The notes under the pieces: generated by a model
Database searches by the model: none
What the model was told of the DNA's origin: nothing
What the model saw: the letters and a program-made list of their open reading frames with translations, nothing else
From: Pseudomonadota bacterium
Lineage (GTDB): Bacteria > Pseudomonadota > Gammaproteobacteria > Burkholderiales > Burkholderiaceae_E
Length of the DNA: 64,000 nucleotides
Direction: 5' to 3'
Assembly (NCBI GenBank): GCA_029779435.1
Contig: JAKPAM010000069.1
Coordinates: 1 to 64,000, forward strand
Program-made: the position numbers and the translations under genes
In this document: positions 44,173 through 53,034 of the stretch, one piece after another
Layout of the letters: every line of letters begins with the position of its first letter
How positions within the stretch are numbered: position 1 is the first letter of the stretch

Positions 44173-44585
44173 GCCGTCGACCGGTCATCGTCGACACGAA
44201 CGTCGTGGTGGCGGGGCTGTTGACCGCCAACGCCGTGTCTCCGGTGGCACGCATCCTCGACGGCATGCTTGCCGCGGCCTTCCCCTTCGTGCTGTCGGAG
44301 CCGTTGCTGGCGGAGTACCGCAAGGTTCTCGTACGCCCCACTTTGCGCAAACAGCATGGTTTGACGGTACCGGAAGTCGATATCCTGCTGACCGATATGG
44401 TCCAGCAAGCCATCGTGCTGGTCCCGGGCGTGGGCCTGCCCGCACCTGACGTCGGCGATCAACTGCTTTGGGACCTGCTCGCCGCCCGGACGGATCTGGT
44501 CCTCGTCACGGGCGACCAGGCGCTGCTCGACGACATCGCGATGCAACCGCGTGTCCTGTCCCCACGCGCGTTCATCGAAGGGTGA
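44169..44585 (+). CDS. PIN-domain toxin (ribonuclease-like)
   Basis: 138 residues. VIVDTNVVVAG gives the first acidic metal ligand, SEPLLAEY the second, and LLWDLLAARTDLVLVTGDQALL the remaining aspartates. This fits the COG1569-type PIN toxins. PIN toxins cleave RNA using magnesium. The catalytic acids are all present, so it looks active. It is paired with the antitoxin immediately upstream. Its lone position between metabolic genes is usual for chromosomal toxin-antitoxin modules. Confidence 0.87.
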   Translation: MSRRPVIVDTNVVVAGLLTANAVSPVARILDGMLAAAFPFVLSEPLLAEYRKVLVRPTLRKQHGLTVPEVDILLTDMVQQAIVLVPGVGLPAPDVGDQLLWDLLAARTDLVLVTGDQALLDDIAMQPRVLSPRAFIEG

Positions 44586-44630
44586 TCGCCTGACCGCTGC
44601 GGCCGCATCGCGGGCGAGCTTGGCCGGTAC

Positions 44631-45599
44631 TCAGTCCACCGACAGATTGGCGGCCTCCACGATCTGCTTCCAGTCGGCCTGCTGCTGTTTGACGAACGCG
44701 CCGAACTCCGCCGAGCTGTTGCCGCCCGCCTGGCCGCCCATCTCGGCGAAGCGCTTGCGGATCTCAGGGGTCGCCAGGATCGTGCTGGTCGCCTGCTGAA
44801 GCCGCTCGAGCACCGGCTGCGGCGTGCCGGCGGGCGCGAACAGGCCGAACCACGCGATGACCACCATGTTGGGCACGCCGGCCTCCGCCATCGTCGGCAC
44901 GTCGGGCAGTTCCGGTGCCCGCTGGGCGCTGGTCACCGCGAGCGCACGGAACTTGCCTGAACGGATGTGCGGAATCGAACTGGGCAGGTTGTCCGTCATG
45001 AACGTGAACTCCTTGCCCATCAGCGCCGTCACCGCCGGCGCCGCGCCCTTGTACGGAATGTGCGGCAGCTTGATGCCGGCACGCTGGACGAACATCTCGG
45101 CCGTCATGTGCGGCGACTGCCCGGGTCCGGATGATCCGAACGAAAAATTGCCGCCCGGGTCCTTGCGGATCGCCGCGATCAGATCGGCGACCGACTGGTA
45201 CGGCGAATCCGCATTGACGACCAGCACGTTCGGATTGGAGATCACCATCGTGATCGGCGCGAAATCCTCGGGCTTGTACGGCAGCTTCTTCGACAGGCTG
45301 TAGAGGATCGCGTTCGGCCCGATGTTGCCCATCATCAGCGTGTAGCCGTCCGGCGCCGAACGCACCAGCGCCTCGGCCCCGATGATGCCGCCGGCGCCGG
45401 CCTTGTTCTCGACCACCACGTTGGTGCCGAGCACCGGTCCCATCTTCTCCGCCAGCACCCGCGCGGCGATGTCGGTGGTGCCGCCGGGGGCCGCCGGCAC
45501 GATGATGCGGATCGGCTTGTCCGGCCATGCGGCTGATGCGCCATTGACGGTCATCAGGCAGCACACGGCGGACAACGCGAGAATCGACAGTTTTTTCAA
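44631..45599 (-). CDS. Bug/TctC-family periplasmic binding protein
   Basis: About 322 residues. A TTG at 45599 is preferred because AAGGAG lies eight bases ahead and the product then starts with a textbook signal peptide, KKLSILALSAVCCLMTVNGASA. The mature part shows WPDKPIRIIVPAAPGGTTD and VVENKAGAGGIIGAEALVRSAPDG in segments. FGLFAPAGTP appears near the end. It is an orphan, with no TctA/TctB genes alongside. It shares its family with the gene at 38343 but is not a close duplicate. A carboxylate ligand is expected. Confidence 0.9.
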   Translation of the reverse strand: MKKLSILALSAVCCLMTVNGASAAWPDKPIRIIVPAAPGGTTDIAARVLAEKMGPVLGTNVVVENKAGAGGIIGAEALVRSAPDGYTLMMGNIGPNAILYSLSKKLPYKPEDFAPITMVISNPNVLVVNADSPYQSVADLIAAIRKDPGGNFSFGSSGPGQSPHMTAEMFVQRAGIKLPHIPYKGAAPAVTALMGKEFTFMTDNLPSSIPHIRSGKFRALAVTSAQRAPELPDVPTMAEAGVPNMVVIAWFGLFAPAGTPQPVLERLQQATSTILATPEIRKRFAEMGGQAGGNSSAEFGAFVKQQQADWKQIVEAANLSVD

Positions 45600-45710
45600 G
45601 ATGCTCACTCCTTGCGATGGTGATTGCGATCGTGGCGGACTTGGCATCGTCGGCCTGCGAATGTCCGATGGCGGCGCCGGCTCGGTGCGCGGTCGATTGC
45701 GGCCGCGGCA

Positions 45711-46031
45711 CTATTCCGGCGATGCCAGCTTCATCAGCACCAAGCCGCTGACGATGAGGATCGCGGCGATTATGCGCATCGGCGACGCCTGCTCGCCGAG
45801 CACGAGGATGCCGACGACGAATGCGCCGATCGCGCCGATGCCGGTCCAGATCGTATAGGCGGTGCCCAACGGCAGCGTGCGCATCGAGATCGACAGCAGC
45901 ACGACGCTGCCGATCATCGTGACCAGCGTGATGATGCTGGGCACGAGCCGCGTGAACCCGGCCGACTGTTTCATGGTGAACGCCCAGACGACTTCGAGCG
46001 CCCCGGCGATGAGCAACGTGATCCAGGCCAT
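45711..46031 (-). CDS. Small multidrug resistance family exporter, SugE/Gdx-like
   Basis: About 106 residues from ATG 46031, the normal SMR length; the track start at 46115 adds a non-membrane leader. [18 protein letters not shown] holds the essential membrane glutamate, in the AxExxW context typical of the guanidinium-exporting branch. The third and fourth helices are [18 protein letters not shown] and [18 protein letters not shown]. It should work as an antiparallel dimer exchanging guanidinium or a quaternary amine for protons. The leader carries possible riboswitch hairpins. Confidence 0.88.
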   Translation of the reverse strand: MAWITLLIAGALEVVWAFTMKQSAGFTRLVPSIITLVTMIGSVVLLSISMRTLPLGTAYTIWTGIGAIGAFVVGILVLGEQASPMRIIAAILIVSGLVLMKLASPE

Positions 46032-46088
46032 GTCCGGCCCTCCTGCTTCAAAGGGCCGGGCCGTCCCGGCGGTGTTTCCCGATGCGGG

Positions 46089-46138
46089 GGAGGTCGTGGC
46101 CTCCTGCCGGGGCACTATACCCGACCGTCGTCATCGGG
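46089..46138 (-). promoter_or_regulatory. Two ACGA-loop hairpins, possible guanidine-II riboswitch
   Basis: In the leader of the SMR gene, CCCGATG-ACGA-CGGTCGGG (46120-46138, minus strand) and GGAGG-CCACGA-CCTCC (46089-46104) form two hairpins with ACGA in the loop, 15 bases apart. Paired ACGR loops are the mark of guanidine-II (mini-ykkC) riboswitches that control this exporter family. The second loop is six bases and its closing pairs deviate, so the call is tentative. Confidence 0.3.
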
Positions 46139-46197
46139 CGTCATTTCGTTATTGACGCTTGCATTTCGATAGAAATCGGCCGATTGACGGAAAAACG

Positions 46198-47028
46198 TTA
46201 TTTTCTTGCCCCGTCGGCGATCCACACGTCGGTCGGTGCGCTGGCGAGCACCAACGAGATCGGGCGATCGGGATCGGGTCCGCCGCGGGCCTGCGCGTAG
46301 ACGGCCAGCTTGTCGGCGCCGCTCAGTTGCAGCGCCCGGTGGCGGGCTTCCCGGAGCGCGCGCAACGTCAGCGTGATCCGTGGGTGGGGGGCGTCGCGCG
46401 GCGTGGCTGCGGCGTACAGCGCGTCGTTGTCGGGGGCGGTCAGCGCGTCGAATCCGCCGACGCCCGGAAAGATCGACGCGGTGTGGCCATCCGCTCCCAT
46501 CCCCAGCACGACGACGTCCGCCGGCCACGACGGCCGCACGCGCGCGGCAGCCCGTGCGGCTTGTGCTTCGGCGTTCATCCTCGTGCCGGCATCGGCATCG
46601 GCATCGGCATCGGCATCGGCATCGGCATCGGCATCGGCATCGGCATCGGCATCGGTGCTCGTCCGAGTCTCCGCCCCAGCGGCCGAGCGCGCCGGATCGT
46701 CCCCATCCCCCGCCTCGTCGACCAGGTCGATCCACGCCGCGGCGGCGGCCGGTCCGGTCAGCAGGTGCCGGTGCACGAGCCCCGCATTGCTGTCCGGGTG
46801 CGTACGCGGCACGCAGCGTTCGTCGACCAGCGTCACCGTGACGCGCGACCAGTCCAGCGCGCGATCGCGCAGCGCCTCGAAGAACGGCACCGGCGAGCGC
46901 CCGCCCGACACGCACAGCAGCGCACGGCCGCGGGCGCTTATCACGTCGCGCAGCCGGCGCGCGACGTCGTCGGCCAGCGCGTGCGCCAGCGCCGTCTCAT
47001 CGGGCAGGTGGTGTTCGACGATGCTCAA
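46198..47028 (-). CDS. pgl: 6-phosphogluconolactonase with an Asp-Ala repeat insertion
   Basis: About 276 residues. LLCVSGGRSPVPFFEAL and the signature VVLGMGADGHTASIFPG identify the enzyme, which hydrolyses 6-phosphogluconolactone in the oxidative pentose phosphate or Entner-Doudoroff route. A TTG start at 47028 overlaps the zwf stop (TTGA), so the two steps are translationally coupled. Between residues 120 and 155 lies an unusual insertion of eleven Asp-Ala pairs encoded by a perfect hexanucleotide repeat. It should form a flexible loop rather than disrupt the active site. The long ORF 46198-47895 in the track is only a readthrough of zwf. Confidence 0.9.
   Translation of the reverse strand: MSIVEHHLPDETALAHALADDVARRLRDVISARGRALLCVSGGRSPVPFFEALRDRALDWSRVTVTLVDERCVPRTHPDSNAGLVHRHLLTGPAAAAAWIDLVDEAGDGDDPARSAAGAETRTSTDADADADADADADADADADADAGTRMNAEAQAARAAARVRPSWPADVVVLGMGADGHTASIFPGVGGFDALTAPDNDALYAAATPRDAPHPRITLTLRALREARHRALQLSGADKLAVYAQARGGPDPDRPISLVLASAPTDVWIADGARK
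46588..46653. repeat. (GGCATC)11 hexanucleotide tandem repeat inside pgl
   Basis: Eleven perfect copies, 66 bases, read on the minus strand as alternating Asp-Ala codons. Changes in copy number by slippage would keep the reading frame. It is a candidate variable-number marker. Confidence 0.95.
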
Positions 47029-48482
47029 TCGATCTGGTCCTCTGACCACGCATGGTCGTCGCGCGTCAACAGCGTTGACGACGGATTGGGCCCCCAGGTA
47101 CCGGCGAAATAAGGGGCCGGCCGGCTGCCATGGCCGTTCCAGCAGTGCAGGATCGGTTCGATCCACGCCCACGCGGCTTCGAGTTCGTCGTTGCGCATGA
47201 AGTGCGTCAGGCGCCCCTTGATGACGTCGACCAGCAGCCGTTCGTACGCTTCGGCGCGGCGTTCGGTGAAGGCCGCGTGCAGGTCCAGGTCCAGGCTGAC
47301 CGGCCGGCGCTCCATGCCGCTGCCCGGCTCCTTGGCCAGGATCTGCAACTGCACGAGTTCCTCGGGCTGCAACTGGATCATCAGGCGGTTGGCGCCGCGC
47401 GGTTGCTCGTCCGGAAAGATCGAGAACGGCGGATCCGTGAAGTGGATGACGATCTCGGAGCGGCGCTTGTTCAGGCGCTTGCCGGTGCGCAGGAAGAACG
47501 GCACGTTGGCCCAGCGCCAGTTGTCGACGTACGCGCGCAGCGCGACGAAGGTCTCGGTCGTCGAAGCGGGGTCGACGCCGGGTTCCTGCCGGTAACCGGC
47601 GACGGCCTGGCCATCGATCGCGCCGTCGATGTACTGGCCGCGAACGACGTCGCGGCGCACGTCGGCCGGCGTCATCGGCCTTAGCGACTTGAGCACCTTG
47701 AGCTTCTCGTCGCGCACCGCGTCCGGGTCCAGCGAGACCGGCGGCTCCATCGCGACGATGCACAGCAACTGCAGCAGGTGGTTCTGCACCATGTCGCGCA
47801 GCGCGCCGGTGTGGTCGTAGAAGCCCGCGCGACTGCCGACGCCGACGGTCTCGGCCACGGTGATCTGCACGCTGCGGATGTGCGGCGCCCGCCACAGCGG
47901 TTCGAACAGCGCATTGCCGAAGCGCAGCACCATCAGGTTCTGCACCGTCTCCTTACCGAGATAATGATCGATGCGGAAGATCTGCGATTCGTTGAAGTAG
48001 CGGCCCACCTGGCGATTGATCTCGCGCGCCGAGGCCAGGTCGTGGCCCAGCGGCTTTTCGAGCACGATGCGCGAGCGCGCATCGAGCAGCCGGGCATGAG
48101 CGAGCTGTTCGCAGATGCCGACGAACAGGTCCGGCGCGGTCGCCAGGTAATACACCTGGCGCGCACGACCGGTGCGCAGCGCATGCCCCAGTCGGAGGTA
48201 ATCTGCCGTTTGGCCGGCATCCAGCGGCACGTAATCGATCAACGCGGTGAAGCGTTGCCATGCGGCGTCGTCCAGGGATGCAGGGCTGATGAATGCGCGT
48301 GCCTGGCCGAGCACCTGGTCGACGTACGTCGCGGTATCGAGCGGCCGCCGGCCGATCGCGATGATCCGCACGTCGGCGGGCAGGCCCCCATGGACGAACG
48401 CCATGTACAACGCCGGCTGCAGCTTGCGGATCGACAGGTCGCCGGTGCCGCCGAAGATGACGAGGTCCAGTGCGTCGGTCAT
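47025..48482 (-). CDS. zwf: Glucose-6-phosphate 1-dehydrogenase
   Basis: 485 residues from ATG 48482, which overlaps the thioesterase stop (ATGA). IFGGTGDLSIRKLQPAL is the NADP-binding start. EKPLGHDLASA and the active-site RIDHYLGKETVQNL follow, and the C-terminal domain shows RTGKRLNKRRSEIVIHF. It catalyses NADP-dependent oxidation of glucose 6-phosphate, the entry to the pentose phosphate and Entner-Doudoroff pathways. The next gene completes the following step. The protein looks intact and of normal length. Confidence 0.97.
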   Translation of the reverse strand: MTDALDLVIFGGTGDLSIRKLQPALYMAFVHGGLPADVRIIAIGRRPLDTATYVDQVLGQARAFISPASLDDAAWQRFTALIDYVPLDAGQTADYLRLGHALRTGRARQVYYLATAPDLFVGICEQLAHARLLDARSRIVLEKPLGHDLASAREINRQVGRYFNESQIFRIDHYLGKETVQNLMVLRFGNALFEPLWRAPHIRSVQITVAETVGVGSRAGFYDHTGALRDMVQNHLLQLLCIVAMEPPVSLDPDAVRDEKLKVLKSLRPMTPADVRRDVVRGQYIDGAIDGQAVAGYRQEPGVDPASTTETFVALRAYVDNWRWANVPFFLRTGKRLNKRRSEIVIHFTDPPFSIFPDEQPRGANRLMIQLQPEELVQLQILAKEPGSGMERRPVSLDLDLHAAFTERRAEAYERLLVDVIKGRLTHFMRNDELEAAWAWIEPILHCWNGHGSRPAPYFAGTWGPNPSSTLLTRDDHAWSEDQID

Positions 48483-48892
48483 CGCAGGCAGGCCCGCATC
48501 GCTTCGGGCATCGGCACGGTGGTCAGGCGGACCGGCGCATCGCTGACCTGCCGCGCCAGAAAGCGCACCTCGAAGCCGTCGACCGCCAGCTCGCCGTCGC
48601 GGCGGATCTCGTGATGCAGGCGAAACGTCTTGTCGTTGATGTCGGTCACCGTCGAATGGATCTCGATCTCGTCGCCGGCCGTCACGGGCAGCCGGAACCG
48701 GGCGCCGGTGTCGGCCAGCGGCCACGCGATCAGGCCCAGGTCCTGCCGCACCTGGCGGAACGTGTAGCCGCAGGCGGCGAACAGGTGGTGCGTGGCGCGA
48801 TCGAACCAGCGATAGAAGTTCGGATAGAAGACGATTCCGGCCGGATCGCAGTCGCCGAAATCCACGCGTTGTTTCAGGATGAAGGTTCGCAT
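48479..48892 (-). CDS. 4-hydroxybenzoyl-CoA thioesterase-like acyl-CoA thioesterase
   Basis: 137 residues from ATG 48892. FGDCDPAGIVFYPNFYRWFD is the hot-dog-fold signature with the catalytic aspartate of the 4HBT family, and the rest has the usual single long helix and sheet. It hydrolyses acyl- or aryl-CoA thioesters in the cytoplasm. It is first in an overlapping run with zwf and pgl, an odd pairing that may simply reflect compact packing. The longer track ORF 48479-49144 reads into the Ldh gene on the same strand and is not real. Confidence 0.88.
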   Translation of the reverse strand: MRTFILKQRVDFGDCDPAGIVFYPNFYRWFDRATHHLFAACGYTFRQVRQDLGLIAWPLADTGARFRLPVTAGDEIEIHSTVTDINDKTFRLHHEIRRDGELAVDGFEVRFLARQVSDAPVRLTTVPMPEAMRACLR

Positions 48893-48986
48893 GCGCCGTT
48901 CCGCTCCGTTCAGTTCCGCTCCGCTTGGTTCGCTCCGTTCCTGCCGTTCTTTCCGTTCGCGCTGCCCGCGCCGTGCCGGATCGGGC

Positions 48987-50111
48987 TCAGGCCTGCGCGC
49001 CGGCGGGCCGGCAGCGCGCCGACAGCGGGCCGGGCGGCGGCGCGTGGCGGTCGCCCATCCGTTCGGCGATCGCCTGGGCCGCGGCGTCGAGCTGCGCCAT
49101 CGTGCCGTCGTCGATCGGGATCCATGCGGCGCGCTCGCGGGCACTGGCCCGCTCCGGATCGCCGGGCATCAGGATCGCGTCGAAACCGTCGCGCGTGCGG
49201 GCCGACTGCACCCATTCGACGAACTTGCGCGCCTCCTGCTCGAACGCCTGGTTCGAACCGATCCGGGCCGGGTCGAACACGATCGCCAGCATGTTGTTCC
49301 ACACGCCATAAGTCATCGTTAGGTTGTCGGGCTGGCACGTCGTGCCGCCGGTCAGCGCCGCGGCAAGCAGTTCGCAGACGACCGCCAGCGCATACCCCTT
49401 ATGGCCGGCGAACGGCAGCAGCGCGCCGGTCTTGCCGGTGGCCGGCGCGAAGATGGCGCCCGGGTCGCGCGTGACCTGCCCATTGGAATCGAGCAGCGAT
49501 TCGGGCGGCACCTGCGTCTTCTTGTTGAACGCCACGCGCACCTTGCCCATCGCGATCGAGCTGGTCGCGAAATCGAGCAGGATCGGCGGCGCCTCGCCGC
49601 GCGGAATGCCCACGGTGAACGGGTTGGTGATGAAGCGGGCTTCGGCTCCGCCATGCGGCGCGACGGAGACGGGCTTGCTGGCCACGTTGGTGAAGTGGAT
49701 CGACACGAGTCCGGCATCGATCGCCTGCTGGGCCCAGTGGCCGACGCGGCCCAGGTGATGCGAGTTGCGCAGCCCCATCACGCAGACGCCATGCTCGCGC
49801 GCGCGCTCGATCGCGATCGCCATCGCCTGGTGCGTCACCGCCTGGCCCATGCCGCGCCGTCCGTCGACGGTCAGCATCGTGCCGTTGTCCAGCACGACGT
49901 CGACGTGCTGGTTCAGTTGCAACTCGCCGTTGAGGAACGACTGCACGTAGCGCGGCACCATGCCGACGCCGTGCGAGTCGTGGCCGCTCAGGTTGGCGCC
50001 GACGAGGTGGTCGGCGGTCTGGCGCGCCTCGTCCTCGCTGGAGCCCGCGCAGCGCCACAGCGCCACCGTCCAGTCGTGCAGCGCGCCGGGGGCGATCGAT
50101 CGTTCGGCCAT
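48987..50111 (-). CDS. Malate/L-lactate dehydrogenase family oxidoreductase (Ldh type)
   Basis: 374 residues. ANLSGHDSHGVGMVPRYV holds the catalytic histidine. GLRNSHHLGRVGHWAQQA and FAGHKGYALAVVCELLA are further fingerprints of this NAD(P)-dependent family, distinct from Rossmann-type lactate dehydrogenases. AAGGAGACGG precedes the ATG. Members reduce or oxidise lactate, malate, ureidoglycolate or sulfolactate. The gene precedes the thioesterase gene, with the NMT1-type transporter genes upstream, so the imported compound may be its substrate, but that is only positional. Confidence 0.9.
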   Translation of the reverse strand: MAERSIAPGALHDWTVALWRCAGSSEDEARQTADHLVGANLSGHDSHGVGMVPRYVQSFLNGELQLNQHVDVVLDNGTMLTVDGRRGMGQAVTHQAMAIAIERAREHGVCVMGLRNSHHLGRVGHWAQQAIDAGLVSIHFTNVASKPVSVAPHGGAEARFITNPFTVGIPRGEAPPILLDFATSSIAMGKVRVAFNKKTQVPPESLLDSNGQVTRDPGAIFAPATGKTGALLPFAGHKGYALAVVCELLAAALTGGTTCQPDNLTMTYGVWNNMLAIVFDPARIGSNQAFEQEARKFVEWVQSARTRDGFDAILMPGDPERASARERAAWIPIDDGTMAQLDAAAQAIAERMGDRHAPPPGPLSARCRPAGAQA

Positions 50112-50145
50112 TGTCTTTCCGTCTCCTTGGTTGTCGGGTAAGGAA

Positions 50146-51351
50146 TCAGCGTGTCAGCGTCTTGCGCAGGTCCACGCCGATGCCCTTGTTGACGAAGCGG
50201 TCGGTGACCGCCTTGTCGATGTCGACATCGCCGGGTTTGTACAACCCGGCCTTGATCATCTTGTCGTGGAAGCCGCGCACGCGCGCCATGTCGATCGCGC
50301 CGATGCCGCGCGTCAGCGAATCGCCCGAATCGGCGATGCCGCGTTCGCGGAACACCTTCAGCTCGTAGTCGAGCAGCGCGTCGGTCATCTCGGGGTTGGC
50401 CTGGCGGATCGACTGATAGGCCGGCCGGTGATCGCCGTAGAGGAAGTTGACCCAGCCGATGATCGATGCATCGACGAAGCGCTGCACGAGGTCGGGCTTC
50501 GTGCGGATCAGTTCGGCGCGGGTCTCGACGGTGGTGCTGTACGTGCTCCAGCCGTGGTCGGCCAGCAGGAACACTTGCGGCCGCGCTCCTTGCGACAGCG
50601 CGGTGTAAGGCTCGGAACTCGCATAGCCCTGCTGCACGAGCTTGTCGTCCTTCAGGAACGGCCCGAGGTTGAACGCATAAGGGCGAAGCTGCTCGTCGCG
50701 AAAGCCGTGCTCGCTCTTGAGCCACTGCCAGAAGCTGAACTGTCCGTCCTTGCCGATCAGGATCGTGCGCGCGTTGCGCAGCGCCGCGAAATCGGCGTAG
50801 ACGCCCTCGTGCGCCATCAGGATCTGCGGATCGCGTTGGAAGAACGCGGCCACCGCGATCGTCGGAATGTCGTTGCGGGCGTTGTCGAACGAATGCAGCA
50901 GGTTGCCGGCCATCAGGAAGTCGAGCTTGCCGGCGGCCAGCAGCGGCCGGTTGTTGACCTGCGGGCCTCCCTGCACGATCGTCACGTCCAGCCCGTACCG
51001 CTCGTACGTGCCATCGGCCTGCGCCTGGTAGAAGCCGCCATGGCCGCCTTGCGCCCGCCAGTTGGTGCCGAACGAGACCTTGTCCCGCGCCTTGCCCCGT
51101 GCGCTGTCTTGCGCTCGCTCTTGCGCGAGCGATGGGGTAGCGGACGTCGACGCGATCAGCAGCGCCATGACGGCCAGCGCGGCCAGCCGCCTGATCTTGC
51201 CGCGGGCACGCGGCGCGCGGTTCGGCGCACGGGAGGCGGTGGGATGCGGGAGGGGCGAGCGCGAATGCGCGGGGACGGGCGGCATCATCGGCGACGGGGC
51301 GGCGTGGTCGGCCGGCATGGATTGGCAGCGTGGGTCGATCGATTGTGCCAC
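50146..51351 (-). CDS. NMT1/SsuA-like ABC transporter substrate-binding protein
   Basis: Up to 401 residues; the start is uncertain because a long non-conserved leader precedes KIRRLAALAVMALLIAST and the cleavage site at SLAQE. The mature part has VSFGTNWRAQGGHGGFYQAQ and GLDVTIVQGGPQVNNRPLL, the ligand-binding fold of the ABC importers for taurine, nitrate, aliphatic sulfonates or pyrimidines. Permease and ATPase genes follow upstream on the same strand, so the importer is complete. The ligand is unknown; the neighbouring Ldh-type enzyme might process it. Confidence 0.88.
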   Translation of the reverse strand: MAQSIDPRCQSMPADHAAPSPMMPPVPAHSRSPLPHPTASRAPNRAPRARGKIRRLAALAVMALLIASTSATPSLAQERAQDSARGKARDKVSFGTNWRAQGGHGGFYQAQADGTYERYGLDVTIVQGGPQVNNRPLLAAGKLDFLMAGNLLHSFDNARNDIPTIAVAAFFQRDPQILMAHEGVYADFAALRNARTILIGKDGQFSFWQWLKSEHGFRDEQLRPYAFNLGPFLKDDKLVQQGYASSEPYTALSQGARPQVFLLADHGWSTYSTTVETRAELIRTKPDLVQRFVDASIIGWVNFLYGDHRPAYQSIRQANPEMTDALLDYELKVFRERGIADSGDSLTRGIGAIDMARVRGFHDKMIKAGLYKPGDVDIDKAVTDRFVNKGIGVDLRKTLTR

Positions 51352-51418
51352 GCATCGGCTCGGGATCGGTCCCGGCCCGAGCGGGTCCCACGGGCTGGCG
51401 CCATCGGGCGCCGAAGGC

Positions 51419-52219
51419 TCAGCCCTGCAACTCGCTCTCGTGCCAGCGCCCGAGCAGCCAGCGCGACAAGCCGCTGAACAGCGCGAAGATCAGGATGCCG
51501 CTGACCGAGATCAGGAACAGCGCGGCGAACATGCGCGGCACCTCGCTGCGGAAACTCGCTTCGAGCACGCGCGACGCCAGGCCCGTTTCCTTGCCCGCCG
51601 ACCCGGCGACGAACTCGGCGGCGACCGAGCCGATCAGTGACAGGCCGCCGGCGATCTTCAAGCCGGCCAGGAAATAAGGCAGCGCGCTGGGCGCCAGCAA
51701 CAGGCGCAGCCGCTGCCAGCGCGTGGCGCGGTACAGGTGGAACAGGTCGCGCAGGTTCGGATCGATCGCGCGCAGGCCGATGACGGTGTTCGACAGGATC
51801 GGAAAGAACGCGACGATCCATGCGCAGATCAGCAAGGCGGCGAACGTACTGTCGACGTAGATCAGGATCAGCGGGGCGATCGCGATGATCGGCGTCACCT
51901 GCAGGATCACCGCGAACGGGAACAGTGCCGCCTCCACCCATCGCGAGCTGGCGAATACGACGGCCAGCAGTACACCGCCGGCCGCGGCCAACCCCAGCGC
52001 ACTGAAGCTCAGCAGCAGCGTGAACCGCCAGGCCGGTGCCAGCGTCGTCCAGTCCTCGACCAGCGTGCGCGCGACGCGGCTGGGCGCGGGCAGCAGGTAG
52101 GGCGGGATCGCCAGCCCGCGCACCAGCGCCTCCCAGCCCAGCAGCACGGCGGCGATGACGGCGAGCGCCAGCGCGATGCGTGCGGCCGGGCCCGGTCCCG
52201 AGGTGCGTACGGCCGTCAT
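51419..52219 (-). CDS. ABC transporter permease, SsuC/TauC-like
   Basis: 266 residues. LAIPPYLLPAPSRVARTL opens the family's first loop. About six helices follow, with ILQVTPIIAIAPLILIYVD and the ATPase-contact loop IGLRAIDPNLRDLFHLYRAT. It sits in the inner membrane between the binding protein and ATPase genes. ATG 52219 overlaps the ATPase stop, and the longer track ORF is a readthrough of the ATPase gene in another frame. Confidence 0.9.
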   Translation of the reverse strand: MTAVRTSGPGPAARIALALAVIAAVLLGWEALVRGLAIPPYLLPAPSRVARTLVEDWTTLAPAWRFTLLLSFSALGLAAAGGVLLAVVFASSRWVEAALFPFAVILQVTPIIAIAPLILIYVDSTFAALLICAWIVAFFPILSNTVIGLRAIDPNLRDLFHLYRATRWQRLRLLLAPSALPYFLAGLKIAGGLSLIGSVAAEFVAGSAGKETGLASRVLEASFRSEVPRMFAALFLISVSGILIFALFSGLSRWLLGRWHESELQG

Positions 52220-53034
52220 GCGCGCGCCGGATCCGGCTGCGCGTGCTGCGCGTCGCGCAGCGCCTGCGAGACCTGCCGGCACGATCGGCCGTACTCGGCC
52301 GAGGTGCGGTAGTACTCGGTGCGTGGGATCGGCGCGTCGATCCGCAGGTCGGCCTGGACGCGTCCCGGCCGGCCCGACATCACGACGATGCGATTCGACA
52401 GGTAGACCGATTCGTAGACGCTGTGCGTGACGAACACGACGGTCAATCCGTGCGATGCCCACAGCGCGAGCAGATCGTCGTTGAGCCGGGCGCGCGTGAT
52501 CTCGTCGAGCGCGGCGAACGGCTCGTCGAGCAGCAGCAGCCGCGGCCGCGTGATCATCGCCCGTGCCAGCGACACGCGCATGCGCATGCCGCCGGACAAC
52601 TCGCGCGGATACGCGTGCGCGAAGCTCGACAACCCGACGAGCGCCAGTGCCTCGTCGACGCGCTCGCGCGTCGGCACTCGCGCGAGCCGCTGCAGCCTGA
52701 GCGGCAGCGCGACGTTGTCGGCCACGCTCGCCCATGGCATCAGCGTGGGCTCCTGGAACACGAAGCCGATGCGTTCGACCTCGGCACCGGCCGCATCGGC
52801 CGAATCGACCGGTGAGGCCGTCACGGCGCCCGCCGACGGCGGTGTCAGGCCGGCGATCAGGCGCAGCACCGTGCTCTTGCCGCAGCCGGACGGGCCCAGC
52901 AGCGTGACGAACTCGGTCCGCCGGATCGCCAGCGACAGGCCCGACAGCGCGAGCGTGCCGCGCGCATAGCGCTTGTCCACGCCATCCAGCCGCACGACGA
53001 CGGGATCCGGCCGCGCATCCTCGTTAGGGTCCAT
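52216..53034 (-). CDS. ABC transporter ATP-binding protein, SsuB/TauB-like
   Basis: About 272 residues from ATG 53034. Walker A is LLGPSGCGKSTVLRLIAGL, the signature is ELSGGMRMRVSLARAM and Walker B is LLLLDEPFAALDE, with an H-loop in VTHSVYESVYL. It powers the importer made by the two genes that follow. It is divergent from the antiporter gene, with a gap of under 150 bases that must hold both promoters. Confidence 0.95.
   Translation of the reverse strand: MDPNEDARPDPVVVRLDGVDKRYARGTLALSGLSLAIRRTEFVTLLGPSGCGKSTVLRLIAGLTPPSAGAVTASPVDSADAAGAEVERIGFVFQEPTLMPWASVADNVALPLRLQRLARVPTRERVDEALALVGLSSFAHAYPRELSGGMRMRVSLARAMITRPRLLLLDEPFAALDEITRARLNDDLLALWASHGLTVVFVTHSVYESVYLSNRIVVMSGRPGRVQADLRIDAPIPRTEYYRTSAEYGRSCRQVSQALRDAQHAQPDPARA

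Noticed and set aside
46588-46653. CRISPR-like or regulatory repeat
   Set aside because: The units are 6 bases with no spacers, and they encode an in-frame Asp-Ala tract of pgl.
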